Source: Bugulina stolonifera (Eukaryota; Bryozoa; Gymnolaemata; Cheilostomatida; Bugulidae). Taken from it: 64,000 nucleotides of DNA. Positions 24,201-39,200 of this stretch are shown here, piece by piece. Below the pieces are notes generated by a model, which saw only the letters and a list, made by a program, of their open reading frames with translations, did no database searches and was not told the DNA's origin. Position 1 is the first letter of the stretch; each line of letters starts with the position of its first letter. The DNA is taken from assembly GCA_935421135.1 (NCBI GenBank), contig OW285196.1, forward strand, positions 620,001 to 684,000, read 5' to 3'. Both the position numbers and the translations under genes were made by a program.

Positions 24201-27200
24201 TATATAAGATTTAACAACAATCCATACTTGTACATAATGATGTATTTCTAAGCAAGGAATTTATTTGTGAGCAGTCAGAGACTTGTTTCAAATCCATGAA
24301 AATATCAGTCCCTGACTGGGGTTTGAACCCGAGGCCTCTACAGCACCTAATCGCCTAGCACAGTGAACAGAACATGCTACCACTACACCAGCTCAGCAAC
24401 CTTAAAAAAGGAAACTTCACCAGTGAGCAGTAGACATGCTCTGAGCGAACTGCAGACGAGGCACCCATCTTATTATGGCCACTTTGCGCTTTATAAGACG
24501 TTAAGGGATTTGGCCGTTTTTTTATATAATGATGTATTTTTAAGCAAGGAATTTATTTTTGAGCAGTCGTAGAGACCCTGGGTTCAAACTAGGCCTGCAC
24601 GGTGTTTCGGTTTCAAACGATGTAAACGATGTGTGAACCCTCGGTGTTACACATCGGCAAATTTTTTATGCACCGAATCGCACCGGCACCGTGCCCAAAC
24701 GATATATCGATGGTTCGGTGTAGTTCGATGTTATCGAACCGGATCGCTATGCCAGTAGTCATTCAATATTCATGCGGTCTAATGTCACATGTTCTTGTTT
24801 ACCTCACTTCAAACTAGGTTGCATACCTTCGCTAATCCGTTTCCACATTAACTGCCATCGTGGCTGTGATTGATTATCAATGTTGTGGAGGTAATAGTTA
24901 TTATTAAATTATAATAAATTGATTAATAATTACGTAACTTAGCAGATTCTGCGTAGATTATATTCTATCGTTTGCATATGATTGCTTTGTTCATGAATAG
25001 TGTGCTGAAATAGATTAGTAGTATACGATCGAATATAATGGATTATTATTAATTATAAATAATATAAAATAATATAATTAAATTTAAACATACCATTGGA
25101 TTAATTATTTCTATTATAATTAATCTACTACTGCACTACACGTATGTACTACAGGTATATGTACTACATGTATATGTACTACACGCAGATGTACTAAACA
25201 TTTATGTACTACATACCCTGTGTTCCTCATCCATCAGACACCGAGTGATAATACTGTCTAAGAACTGCTGATGTGCTGCAATGATATGGTCTAGGTCTTC
25301 TGCCTTGTTCACTTTGTGCAGTAAATCGTCCCAAGCACACTCTATCACCTAATACAGCACATGGCAAACATAAGACATTGCGTCATGTTACACACTGAAT
25401 GACAACTCCATCCTTCCACCTAGACAACCAACCCCATGGCTAGCATAATCAAAAATACCTAAGATTAGCTTATCAGTACTGCAGTATCAACTATGAGTCT
25501 GAAGTAAGTAATACAGTGCTTCGAGTACACTATAGAGATAAACTGATAGTACGGAGTGTGGACTATATACTATAGAGTGTGGACTATATACTATAGAGTG
25601 TGGACTATATACTATAGAGTGTGGACTATATATTATAGAATTTGGACTATATACTATTATAGAGTCTGGACTATATACTATAGAGTGTGGACTATATACT
25701 ATAGAGTGTGGACTATAGATCATAGAGTGTGGACAATAGATCATAGAGTGTGGACTATATACTATAGAGTGTGGACTATATACTATGGAGTGTGGACTAT
25801 ATACTATAGAGTGTGGACTACATACTATAGAGTGTGGACTATTTATTATAGAATTTGGACTATATACTATAGAGTGCGGACTATATACTATAGTGTGGAC
25901 TATATACTATAGAGTGTGGACTATAGATCATAGAGTGTGGACAATAGATCATAGTGTGGACTATATACTATAGAGTGTAGACTATATACTATGGAGTGTG
26001 GACTATATACTTTAGAGTGTGGACTATATACTATAGAGTCTGGACTATATACTATAGTGTGGACTATAGATCATAGAGTGTGGACTATAGATCATAGAGT
26101 GTGGACTATATACTATAGAGTGTGGACTATACACTATGGAGTGTGGACTATATACCGTAGAGTGTGGACTATATACTATAGAGTCTGGACTAAAATAGAT
26201 CATAGAGTGTGGACTTCATACTATAGAGTGTGAACTATAGCTCATCGAGTGTGGACTAATAGTATAAATAGCAAAAATATGCCATCAACCCTACCAACTG
26301 CGGCTACTGAGCTCATTGACTGGTTCCAATTTAATGAACTAGTCCTAAATGTCACCAAATCTCAAGAGCTCATCATCAGTAACATGAGGGACAACCCCAC
26401 TTGTGATAATCTAGTCATTGGTGGCGCACTGCAGTAGAGCAGGTGAACTCTTTCAAATATCTGGGCACAGTTGTTGATAACAAACTGAACTTTAAAACAA
26501 ATGCACAGGCAGTTGTGAGAAAGGCCTGCAAATGCCTTTTCATTATGAAAAAACTTTACGCTTTGAAAATATCTAGACCTATCAGAACCAAGTGCTATTT
26601 GACTTTTATACAACCTGTTTTTACACGTATTAATCATCTCTGTACTATTTTTGGCCATGTTTCTAAAACCTGCCGCTCTGATCTGGACAATGTTATCAGT
26701 CTAGCAAGCTCTGTGGCTCACTGTGACTTTCCATCTATTAGTGCCATATATGAACAATGCTTCAAACAGAGGTGCCTACATATGTACGCTACTGACCGTA
26801 TGTACGCTGCTGACCGGACACCCCTGTTTGCACTGGATAAACTGCATTCTGGTAGATATCGTCAGCTGAAGTGCAGCACTGATCTAAGAAAGTACTGTTT
26901 TAGAAATCTGTGCATTAAATTTCTGAACTCTGTATTATTTAAAGTTTACAGAATAATTTTTTAACCAGAGTAACTGACTAGCAACTAAATTTTTGTATTT
27001 ATTTACTCACTTCATTTTTTATTGCTCTAACAGACAAAATATTTTCCAGACATACGCTGGGGACAGGAATAAACTAACTAACTATTGTATATCCTCCAGA
27101 GAATTACAGTCACTTTAGAGATGCCTTGAGAATAGCTTGAGCAGAACTACCTTTTAACCAAATATGATGGCACCAAGGCTAACCACATAATTATGATGGT

Positions 27201-30200
27201 ACCTAGGCTAACCTAATATGATGGTACCAAGGTAACCTAATATGATGGTACGAGGTGGAAATAATCCTCACATTTTGGAGATCCAACCTGATTTGGTAAC
27301 TCTCTAACGATAAACTATATAGACTCAGCATAGACCAAGTATGGACTGGGTATAGACCGAGTGTAGGCCAAGCATAGACTGAGTATAGACTGTGCATAGA
27401 CTGAGCATAGACTGAGTATAGACTGAGTATAGACTGAGCATAGACTATGGGCTGAGTATAGACTGAGCATAGACTGAGTATAGACTGAGTATAGACTGGG
27501 TGTGGACTGAGTATAGACTGGGTGTGGACTGGGTATAGACTGTGCATAGACTGAGCATAGACTGAGTATAGACTGTGTATAGACTGAGTATAGTCTGTGT
27601 ATAGACTGAGTATAGACTGTGTATAGACTGAGTATAGACTGAGTACATTAAGAGTGAAAGTATGCAAGGTTATATTGAAATAATAAGCTTGAGAATTCTG
27701 TTCAACGTGTACATCCACTTAATCTTTAGAATTACATGATAAATCATGTTTGATTCGGCCAGATGTTAGGCAGGTTAACTGGTATACCTATCAATTTCTT
27801 AAGTATAAATAAGTCTTCAAAACTATAATATTTTCAGCGATTATTTGCTAAAGGTGAGCTGAGAAGAAGCTAAGACTAGGTACATGTACACTTGTACATT
27901 ATGTATGTGGTGTAAGTACATGTAGATGTATAGTATGTATGTGGTGTAAGTATATATGTACATGTATAATAGTCTGTGTGGGTAGTGGAACAAAGAACAG
28001 CCAACAACTTATAAGAAATAATACGAACAAGCAGCCAGTACCAATACATGGATCTGAATATAAGAAAAAAGTAGGTCTATGTTAGAGTTAAGATCTGATG
28101 ATATCCACGACATAGAGAAGATATGCAGGTGATATCCACAGCATAGAAAAGATATGCAGGGGATATCCACGGCATAGAGAAGATATGCAGGTGACATCCA
28201 CGGCATGGAGACGATATGCAGGTGATATCCACAGCATAGAGAAGATAATTATGCGGATAACATCCACAGCATAGAGAAGATATACAGGTGATATAGAAAA
28301 AATATAGAGTAGATATTTACAGCGGAGAGAATAACTGTAGCTTATTGCTACTGCTAGGAACGGTGAGCATAGTCTCACCTCAAAGTTAATGTAGTATCCG
28401 ATCTGCTGGGTGAAATGTATCATCTCTGAGGCTATCACATGCGCCGAGTGCAGCAGTTCATCTAACTCACTCATCCCTCTACAAGTTACAAACTGCATGT
28501 TATTGTTGTAGCAGTGACAACAGTGGTTGTGCAAGTGCATGTAGTACATTTAGTAGTAGTCGGTAGTAGTAGTCAGTAGTTTAGTAGTCGGTAGTAGTAG
28601 TTAGTAGTAGTAGTTGGTAGTAGTAGTCAGTAGTAGTAGTCGATAGTAGCAGTCAGTAGTAGTAGTCGATAGTAGCAGTCAGTAGTTTAGTATTCGGCTA
28701 GTAGTCGGTAGTAGTAGTCAGTAGTAGTAGTTGGTAGTAGTAGTCAGTTGTAGTAGTCGGAAGAAGTAGTCGGTAGTAGTAATCACCAGTTTAGTAGTCG
28801 GTAGTAGTAGTTAGTAGTAGTAGTTGGTAGTAGTAGTCAGTAGTAGTAGTCGGTACTAGTATTCGGTAGTAGTAGTCGGTAGTAGTAGTTGGTACTAGTA
28901 GTCGGTAGTATTAGTCAGTAGTAGTAGTGAGTGGTAGCAGTTGGTAGTAGTAGTTAATAACAGTATATATGTGTAGTATGTAGCATGTACTAGTAGTATA
29001 GGCTTATAGTAGCATATAGTAGTAGTATAGGCTTATAGCAGCATATAGTAGTAACAGGAGTGGAATATAAGCACCTCAACAGTCGACTGTACTGCTGCTT
29101 CTGTCTCCACAGATTGGCCAAGGCATACTCCATCCTCTTAGCCCGCCACAGAAAGTTGAAGATGCGCAGGTAGAATATCATGGTATCCGGTGTGAATACA
29201 GTAGAGATGGGGCCTGCAGTGCGGTAGTCCAGACTAAACACATCCCAACCGAGGTCACCTGAGGGAGTAGACATAATAAACAGTTCAGTAGCAACAACTC
29301 ACACCATGTCAACTGTATGCTGCCAAAGGTGATACAGAAGCTGTTCAATTTTTATATAGTCATTATATATTTTTACTAATAGCAATTGGGAATTGTTTCC
29401 TCTTCCTATTAAAGTAAACGGCAACATAGTTCACCAGTATCTCAACATGAACATCTGAATCAAAGGAAACACGACTCCAAATTAGGGAATGCCGGAAGTA
29501 ATTGTCAAGGGCGGAACAAATAGTGTAACATGATAGTAACACACACCAAGATGAATGCTGCGTATCTTTACCAGACATGGATAAACACTCCATGGGGAGA
29601 GTAAGACTACTAGTAATGAACCAACAGCAGTGGTTGAAGCTCTGCATAACGCCTACCTGGGGAAATCTCTAGCAGACGGACATCTAGCCTGTTTAGTATA
29701 TCTTTATCTTCATACTGGGCATTGGTAGCTCGTATGGCCGTCTCTAATATACCATTGAGATTGTGCAGGTAGAGGGCGCTAGCATCCTTAGACAACTCTG
29801 AGACGAGAAGATCCATCAGCTGCTGAATGAAGTCTCCTTGACCAAGTAAGAGATACCGTCGCATCGCCTACGCATTCAAAATCATACGAGTGAGGGTTTA
29901 CATTACCCTTACTAACACAGATTTGTTTAGTGTGTAATAGTACTAATAGTATCTTGAGACGGTCTACGTATAGACGTACCTTGAGATGGTCTACATATAG
30001 ACATACTATGAGATGGTCTATGTATAGACGTACTATGAGATGGTCTACGTATAGACGTACCTTGAGATGGTTTATGAAACTATACTTGGTGTATAGCACC
30101 TCCATCAGATGTCTACTGGTTTCCTTGTAGACAACGTCTATCATGTTCTTGAACCTGTCATCCTCATCCTGAGTCAACATTGTACTGCCATCTTCTAGTC

Positions 30201-33200
30201 TGCAGCCGATCAATATACAATGTATAGACATGTAGTGGATATAATATGCATATATACATGTACATGTACATGTGCATGTATATACATGTAGATATGCATA
30301 TACATGTGCATGCACATGTACATTTAAACATATATACGTGTAGATATGTGTATGAATAACATGTGACCTTTGATAGGCTGTGTAATACAAGGGGACACAA
30401 CCCTTACTACGTAGCACTGTAAATTGTGAAGGTTATGTTGTACCTCGCATTTCTAATGGCGTCCCGTTGGTCTAGGCGAGTGTTATCATGGCAAACTTTA
30501 CGAATGAAGACTACAGACTTCCCTGTCAACATTATCTTTCTAGCCATGTCTGCAGAGAGGAAAGACGGCACCATAGACTTACGGAGGGAATATTTGAAGT
30601 GCCACAAGCTATCGTCTTTCACTTGTGGATCAGACGCTACGAAAAACTAAAACAAAACAACAAGATGCAGTTCCCAGCATTCTACAGCTAACCAGCTCAT
30701 CGTATAAATAATGTGGTATTTCTCTGTTTCTCAACTATACTTTTACAGTCTGGATATGTGCCAACATTAATTGTGGACTGTACACGTAGTATTTACAATA
30801 GCAAGTATTATACACCTATATTGGTTTCCCTAATGGCCGTTCAGTTAATGCCAGTGTTACAGCTTTGTATTTTGGACAAGCAGATATGCCGCACATAAGA
30901 ATGCACAGCTGTCTCTACGCTCTAATTGACCAGATGTGCTCACCTCATTGTAGGGATCATCGAGGGCACCAGCATATATCCAGCTGTTAATCAAAGCAAA
31001 CAGAGGCTTCACTGTCAGCCTCAAGATATCAGAGATTAGCGACTTTGTAGACGCTCTACCATGCCATGTGTAGGAGTGGATAACAGACAGTAGAGCTCCT
31101 CCTTTTTTACCTTAAGTAATATAAACTGTGTAACTACCCTACAGTACGACTACCATAGAGTACGGCTACCCTACAGTACTACTACCCTACAGTACGACTA
31201 CCCTACAGTACGACTACCCTACAGTACGACTACCCTACAGTACGACTACCCTACAGTACGACTACCATAGAGTACGACTACCCTACAGTACGACTACCCT
31301 ACAGTACGTCTACCGCAGAGTACGACTAGCCTACAGTACGACTACCCTACAGTAATACTACTTCACAGTACGACTACCCTACAGTACGACTACCCTACAG
31401 TACGACTACCCTACAGTACGACTACCCTACAGTACGACTACCTCACAGTACGACTATCTCACAGTACGACTACCCTACAGTACGACTACCCTACAGTACG
31501 ACTACCATAGAGTACGGCTACCCTACAGTACTACTACCTCACAGTGCGACTACCGTACAATACGACGACCGTACAGTACCTCACAGTACGACCACCGCAG
31601 AGTACGACTAGCCTACAGTACGACTAGCCTACAGTACGACTACCCTACAGTAATACTACTTCACAGTACGACCACCCTACAGTACAACTACCTTCGAGTA
31701 CGACTACCTCACAGTACGACTACCCTACAGTACGACTACCCTACAGTACGACTACCCTACAGTACGACTACCCTACAGTACGACTACTGCCTACCTTTAG
31801 CAACATCTGATAGAGCAGCCACATACTTGAGGTTCTCTATTGGCTCCTTGAACCAGAGTAGCAGACGGAGGAGTGTTAGTCCCTGGGTCATATCTGACCC
31901 ATAAGTAGACACCTGCAATCACATGTCACCAATGTAGTAACAATTGTTGACACCTGTAACCACATAACACCAGTAATATGCTTTGTAGTGACACATGTTT
32001 AAGTCCACGAAACCAGTGTTGTTCAAACAAAGTACAAGACGCATTTTTATATTTTGAATTAATCCTAATATGTCCACGCTTATCAAAGCATCATCATCAG
32101 AGGATTTACCATCTGATGATGATGCTTAGATATGCATCGAAATATTAGAATTAAACCAAAGTACAAGAATGCATCTTGTTTTATCATGCAATATAAAAAA
32201 TTTGCTCACACCAACATTTTACGGTGTAAGTTGCTTATTCCGAATCCCGTTATTTCATAATTCCTAATATTTCAAACATTTCCAACAAGCCCACTCTGAG
32301 CTAATGATAATTTACTTCAAAATTTTCTCCTTTCCTTGTAAGTTTGCTTTACTAACTAAACAAAAATGATTAGTGAGGACGAGTTCAGGTCACTGCTCAG
32401 ACTTGGTTCTAACAATAATCAACAAATTCACAGTGCAACGATGAATGATGCAATTATCAATTATCGCATTATTCAGAGAGGACAACTCCAATGTACCGCA
32501 GTGTTAAGAGAGAATGACTCCAAAGTGTTACACAAAAGCGCAAATGCTTCCAATCCAAACAAAGAATAACTGATATTTTGCAAATAAGTCATAATATTGT
32601 ACGCTTGTCTGAATAAATAAAAAAATTATTCACTTGCACAAGACTTTTAGGATAGAAAGCAGTTGCGATCTCAAACTTGTAAAAACATGTTCTAGTGACT
32701 AATGGCTTTTGTAATTTTAACTTGTAACTTCTAGCAATGACTACTAGTATCGCAGATGTGAAATGATCTGGAAGCTGCCCACAATATTTCTAAATGCTCA
32801 TATATATGCAGAACAGAAATCATATATTTCAAACTCCTGGTATTGCGAACAAAGTTTTGTGGTCCGGTGATGTTTGAAATAAGTGACACACTGTATATGG
32901 GCCAAATCATGGGGACTGTCCCAGAGTGGGTTGCAGACCCAACACAGATTTAGTTTTCTTTGCTACCACGTGAAAGAGGATGTTGAGTTTAGTCTATCTG
33001 TAACAGGAAATTTTTTTAATCCTAGCGGTGTGGCAATGGGAGCCTTGTGAAAATGGCTCTTTTGGAGTTGTCTCCTCACATTTTGTTAATTTTTGAATTT
33101 TTGCATTTTTCTGCACTGAATATCTCTGAAACCATTTGTTTGATCTCTTTCAAATTTTGTGTGTGTTTTACCCTACCTCCATGGTATATTATTAGTCAAC

Positions 33201-36200
33201 AGTTTAAAGCATAGATAGTTACAGGAGCTTACCATGCGGCATCAAAGTCATGCAAAAAATGGCATCAGAAGTTGAGGTGGCAGATTTTGCCAATATTGGG
33301 GACGCTAGATTTCAGTTAACCCTGCAACAGAATGATGATATTTTGATTGATTACATTCATGTAACCTTCTTGATTCATGTTATGACTAAAAAACATTAAA
33401 TTTTTCTCAACTTCCTGTTTTACGCACACTTTCGACAATGGCCGCCAACAAAATTGGTGCTGTGGCAGCGTTTTGGCAGCAAAAATGCACCATGACTGCG
33501 GTGAAAACTTTAGGTTTAAAACATGTTTCCTACACAATTCACACCTGTAGATTTCATTTCTGCAGTGAAAATCAATGCTTTCTGACTCTTTCTACTAGAA
33601 AATTAGCATCAATGTCTCTTCTCATTTAACTCTTATTTACATGCATTTGCATGCTATTCTATATACTGTGGTCCCATTCCAATACTAATAACAGTCTCTC
33701 TCTTATACCATTTTAGCTCACACATATTCAAATGTTTTACATGGCCACTAGCAATCTCTGATCATCCAGGTAGAATAATGACAAATGTTGGGCCTTTCTA
33801 ACAGTAAACAACAGTGATAATGCACAGAGATAGCATAACTCACTAAAACAGGGTGACTTCCCTATCATTCCAATGAAAAAATACAGGAATAAACTCCACT
33901 AGTCATTATTGAGCAACCAGTCTACCTGAACAGTGCACAATCAGTCAGCTACTATGGCATCACTTTCAAATCCATGTAAACTACATCTGATATCAAAGTG
34001 TTTTGAATCCAAGTACGTTACTACTGCTGAACGGCAACTAGGCAGCAACGCTGTTGTTCCGGTTGGAATAAATGTTCATGTGGTCAGCGAACGGTCAGGT
34101 ATGTTATTAGTGGAAGGTGAAGTTTAATGGACCGTTTATTATGAAGCATGACAACCTGTTGACATTTTTATGGGTGCGCATTGGTTTATGAAAATACGGT
34201 GCCTTAAGGACCCAATTGCATCAGTGTTTTGACGTTGACACCTGAAAAACTTTTAAGGATGAAGAGCAAATATTTCTCATATTTTGACATCATTTCTATT
34301 AAAACATATTTCTGTGATTTGTAGGTGTTAGGCTCAATTCAACCAGCTTAATATGCTGCCACCATCTAGCCATTTTCACAACATCGTACACATCAAACAT
34401 TCATGTCAATCGTTGCTGCTTTGATCCATTTCAAATGCATAAAACAAAGTCAGGCAGTTCAAAAAACGTTGCCTATGTAACACAAAAACTCCAAATCGAA
34501 CTCAGCCAGATTTGTATAGATAGCCATGAAGGAAGACAGATTTGTCGTAATTGTATCAAGAAATTACAAACTTACTTAGATAATCCTACAACAGAAACTC
34601 CAACATGTACTACAATGGATTCCAACTATCACCCTCAGGATAATCAGGAAATAGAAGAGTCATTGGGATCAATCAATCCATCTCTCACAGAGTTTGCAAC
34701 ACCAATCAAACCACATGAAGTTGCCCGAATGTCCACAGTGAAAAGAAAAGCCTATATAAGTCGAAAGTTAGTTCAGGTTACTGATGCAGTAGCTAGCAAG
34801 CTGGCGGACATGACTGGTGTGGAACCCACTCAGAGTGAAGATGATTATGGAAAGTTAATTGAATGAGTCAGAGCCAAAATATTAGTCAGTTCAAGAGCTG
34901 ATTAGATACGCCTTATAACGCTCCTACCAGACAGCTGGACAAGAGAGAGAATTATGAACAAATTTCCTGTACTCAGAGAGACAAGTAAAAGAAGCATGGT
35001 ATGGCTCCCAAAATGTAAAAAAGTATCAGAAGCAGCAGGATGATAGGCACAGCAATGCACCAATGATACCAGGCACCGGAATGCATCACTGCTTCAAACG
35101 ACAAGGACAATCATTAATAGCACGGAGAACTTCTGATGGTGAAGTATCAATACGTATACTGTACCATGACATCCCATCTCCGTCATTCTCATTTGCTGCT
35201 GCACAACCAAACATACCTGCATCTGAGTTCAGTCTCTCAAAATCTGCAAGTGCACATGCTGATGAGGGTTGAATGAAATCCACAGTATATAGAATAGCAT
35301 TCAAATGCATGTAAATGAGAGTTAAATGAGAAGGGACTTTGATGCTAATTTTCTAGTAGACAAAGTCAGAAAGCATTGATTTTCACTGCAGAAATGAAAT
35401 CTACAGGTGTGAATTGTATATGAAACATGTTTAAAACTTAAAGTTTTTACCGCAGTCATGGTGCATTTTTGCTGCCAAAACGCTGCCGTAGCACCGATTT
35501 TGTTGGCGGCCATTGTGAAAAGTGCGTGTAAAACAGGAAGTTGAGCAAAAATTATTGTTTTTTAGTTATAACATGAATAAAGAAGGCTACATGAATGTAA
35601 TCAATCAAAATATTATCATTCTGTTAAAGGGTTAACTGAAATCTAGCGTCCCCAATATTGGCAAAATCTGCCACCTCAACTTCTGATGCCATTTTTTGCA
35701 TGACTTTGCTGCCGCATGGTAAGCTCCTGTAACTATCTATGCTTTAAACTGTTGACTAATAATATACCATAAAGGTAGGGTAAAACACACAAAGTTTGAA
35801 AGAGATCAAACAAATGGTTTCAGAGATATTCAGTGCAGAAAAATGCAAAATATCAAAAATTGGCAAAATGTGAGGAGACGACTCCAAAAGAGCCATTTTT
35901 ACCGGGCTCCCATTGCCACACCGTTAGGGTTAAAAAAACTTCCTGTTACAGAGAGACTAAACTCAACGTCCTCTTTCACGTGGTAACAAAGAAAATTAAA
36001 TCTGTGTCGGGTCTGCAACCCACTCTGGGACAGTCCCCATGATTTGGCCCATATGTCAACAGTTGTAATCACGTGCACCCGGATTTGTGACTGCTCGAAA
36101 CAGGACATTTCAAAACTGGACAGCTAAACACCAAAAAGTTTGAAACCCCTAACCGCAAACCCCAATTACCAGATTTCAACTAATTTCTTTGATTGATACT

Positions 36201-39200
36201 AATTTTATTTCTTTAATTAATTTAATTAATTAATTGGAATTAATCACCTGTGAGTTGCGTTCTTTTAAATGCAATTTACACAGTTTCAAACTATTCGGTT
36301 GTGAAATGTCCTGTTTCGAACTGTCTTTTTTGAAATGTCCCTTTACCAGTGCAACCAGTGTTAGTGTTATACACGAACCTGAGTATCCAGTACAGCTATG
36401 AGCCGAAGGTAGCACTTAATCTGATGTTGTAGTGCCACACAGAAGCTCAGCCCTATTGGACCGAATGTAGCATCATCTTTTTTCTGTTGAATGTAGTGAT
36501 TGACCTTGTTGTAGAGGAATCCTGCATAGAAGAGGTCGTAACACACATTCTTCTTGTGTAGCGGTATCCGTAGCTGCAACATCATCACACCACAACCTAA
36601 CTGTATATATCATTACATACCAGTAGCACACATTGAGTTGTACAGGTGTAGCTGTGTAGGTACAACAACCACAACATAACACAGGTGACTACCCCCCCCC
36701 ACTCTTCCCTAACAATTGGTGACAGAGCAGGAACTATGACTATCTGATCACAACTTACCGAGTCAGTGAACCTGTAGGACTCACTCTTGATGTCATGCTT
36801 GGTAAGTTTACCACTGATACCTTGAGCTAATAGCAGCACCTCTTTCACCAGGTCGATCTCCTCTACATCATCTGTGGGTAGACATACTAGCATCATCAGA
36901 AAGGAACCAGCAAATAATGATATGCAACATGCACTACATTCATCACAGTATCAGTAAGTATCACTACTCCCACAAACATGATGCCAATAATCAACACTTA
37001 CAATGGAAGTGAATACCCAACACTAGCGATCAGACATTATATCAACAGTACGGCTGATTACATGACCCAGAAAGTTTACTATATAACGGGGCATTAACAT
37101 TTACTAAATACAATGTAATATAGTAATAAGAAACTTTGTACATACATCTATATGTTATAACATAGCGAATACTTTGCAAATCTTCAAAAATTGAGTTGTA
37201 TTCTCTTGATTTTGTAAGTTGTCTGCTCGTACCTCAAACCCAACCTCAACATATCGACATCTCTCATCCTGTATTTAGTAACTGTGCGGACACCAATGCT
37301 AGCTGCTTGTCATTCTCCCTAATCCCTATTTTTCATGGCAACCAACCACTAGCGGTTAATCTACCACTTCATCCACCACTAGCAGTTAATCTACCATTTA
37401 ATTAACCGCTAGCAGTTAATCTACCACTTAATCAACAAATAGCAGTTAATCTACCACTTGATTAACCACTAGCAGTTAATCTACCACTTGATTAACCACT
37501 AGCAGTTAATCTACCACTTAACTAACCACTAGCGGTTAATCTACCACTTCATCCACCACTAGCAGTTAATCTACCACTTAATCAACAAATAGCAGTTAAT
37601 CTACCACTTAATTAACCACTAGTGGTTAATCTACCACTTAATTAACCACTAGCAGTTAATCTACTACTTAATTAACCACTAGCAGTTAATCTACCACTTA
37701 ATTAACCACTAGCAGTTAATCTACCACTTGATTAACCACTAGCGGTTAATCTACCACTTGATTAACCACTAGCGGTTAATCTACCACTTAATTAACCACT
37801 AGCAGTTAATCTACTACTTAATTAACCACTAGCAGTTAATCTACCACTTAATTAACCACTAGCAGTTAATCTACTACTTGATTAACCACTAGCGGTTAAT
37901 CTACTACTTGATTAACCACTAGCAGTAAGCTTATTTCCAAAAGCAAATCAACTGATCACTTTTATGCTATCAATAAAAATATAATCTCCTGAATGCTACT
38001 TCGACAAAACTGGTAATAGGACAATCCTAACTGAATACTAGGCAGAATAGTAAGACATAATCCATCTACTACTTCAACCTACCATACCACATCTACTACT
38101 TCAACCTATCATACCACATCTACTACTTCAACCTACCATACCATATCTACTACTTCAACCTACCATACCATATCTACTACTTCAACCTACCATACCACAT
38201 CTACTACTTCAACCTACCATACCATATCTACTACTTCAACCTACCATACCATATCTACTACTTCAACCTACCATACCATATCTACTACTTCAACCTACCA
38301 TACCATATCTACTACTTCAACCTACCATACCATATCTACTACTTCAACCTATCATACCACATCTACTACTTCAACCTACCATACCATATCTACTACTTCA
38401 ACCTACCATACCATATCTACTACTTCAACCTACCATACCATATCTACTACTTCAACCTACCATACCACATCTACTACTTCAACCTACCATACCATATCTA
38501 CTACTTCAACCTACCATACCATATCTACTACTTCAACCTACCATACCATATCTACTACTTCAACCTACCATACCTTATCTACTACTTCAACCTACCATAC
38601 CATATCTACTACTTCAACCTACCATACCATATCTACTACTTCAACCTACCATACCTTATCTACTACTTCAACCTACCATACCTTATCTACTACTTCAACC
38701 TACCATACCTTATCTACTACTTCAACCTACCATACCACATCTACTACTTCAACCTACCATACCTTATCTACTACTTCAACCTACCATACCTTATCTACTA
38801 CTTCAACCTACCATACCATATCTACTACTTCAACCTACCATACCATATCTACTACTTCAACACAGAGGGTCTACGGGCTACAGAGGGTCTACAGATTACA
38901 GAGGGTGGAGGTTTGTGTGTAAAGAATATCATCTCTCTGACTACATAATGACAGGTAGCCTACTAAATAAGTGGACATGGGCATTAGAGAAGTGGACATG
39001 GGCATTAGAGAAGCGGACATGGGCATTAGAGAAGCGGACATGGGCATTAGAGAAGCGGACATGGGCATTAGAGAAGTGGACATGGGCATTAGAGAAGCGG
39101 ACATGGGCATTAGAGAAGCGGACATTACCTTTTAAATATTCCTTATACTGGTTGAATGAGTCATGGGAGAGCGTAGCCTGTGTATATGTCTGTTGAAAGA

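Noticed and set aside
24591..24816. Insertion flanked by the direct repeat ttcaaactagg
   Set aside because: The 11-bp repeat could be a target duplication, but the enclosed sequence has no terminal repeats or tail, and one copy belongs to a SINE box B.
25552..26262. Regular 21-bp array considered as a CRISPR
   Set aside because: Units follow head to tail with no unique spacers, and the setting is an animal intron. The same applies to the other arrays.
29788..30417. Single 209-codon minus open frame
   Set aside because: Only 30061-30199 of it is exon of TUBGCP3. The rest is an intron that is open because of the 27-bp array, plus upstream intron.
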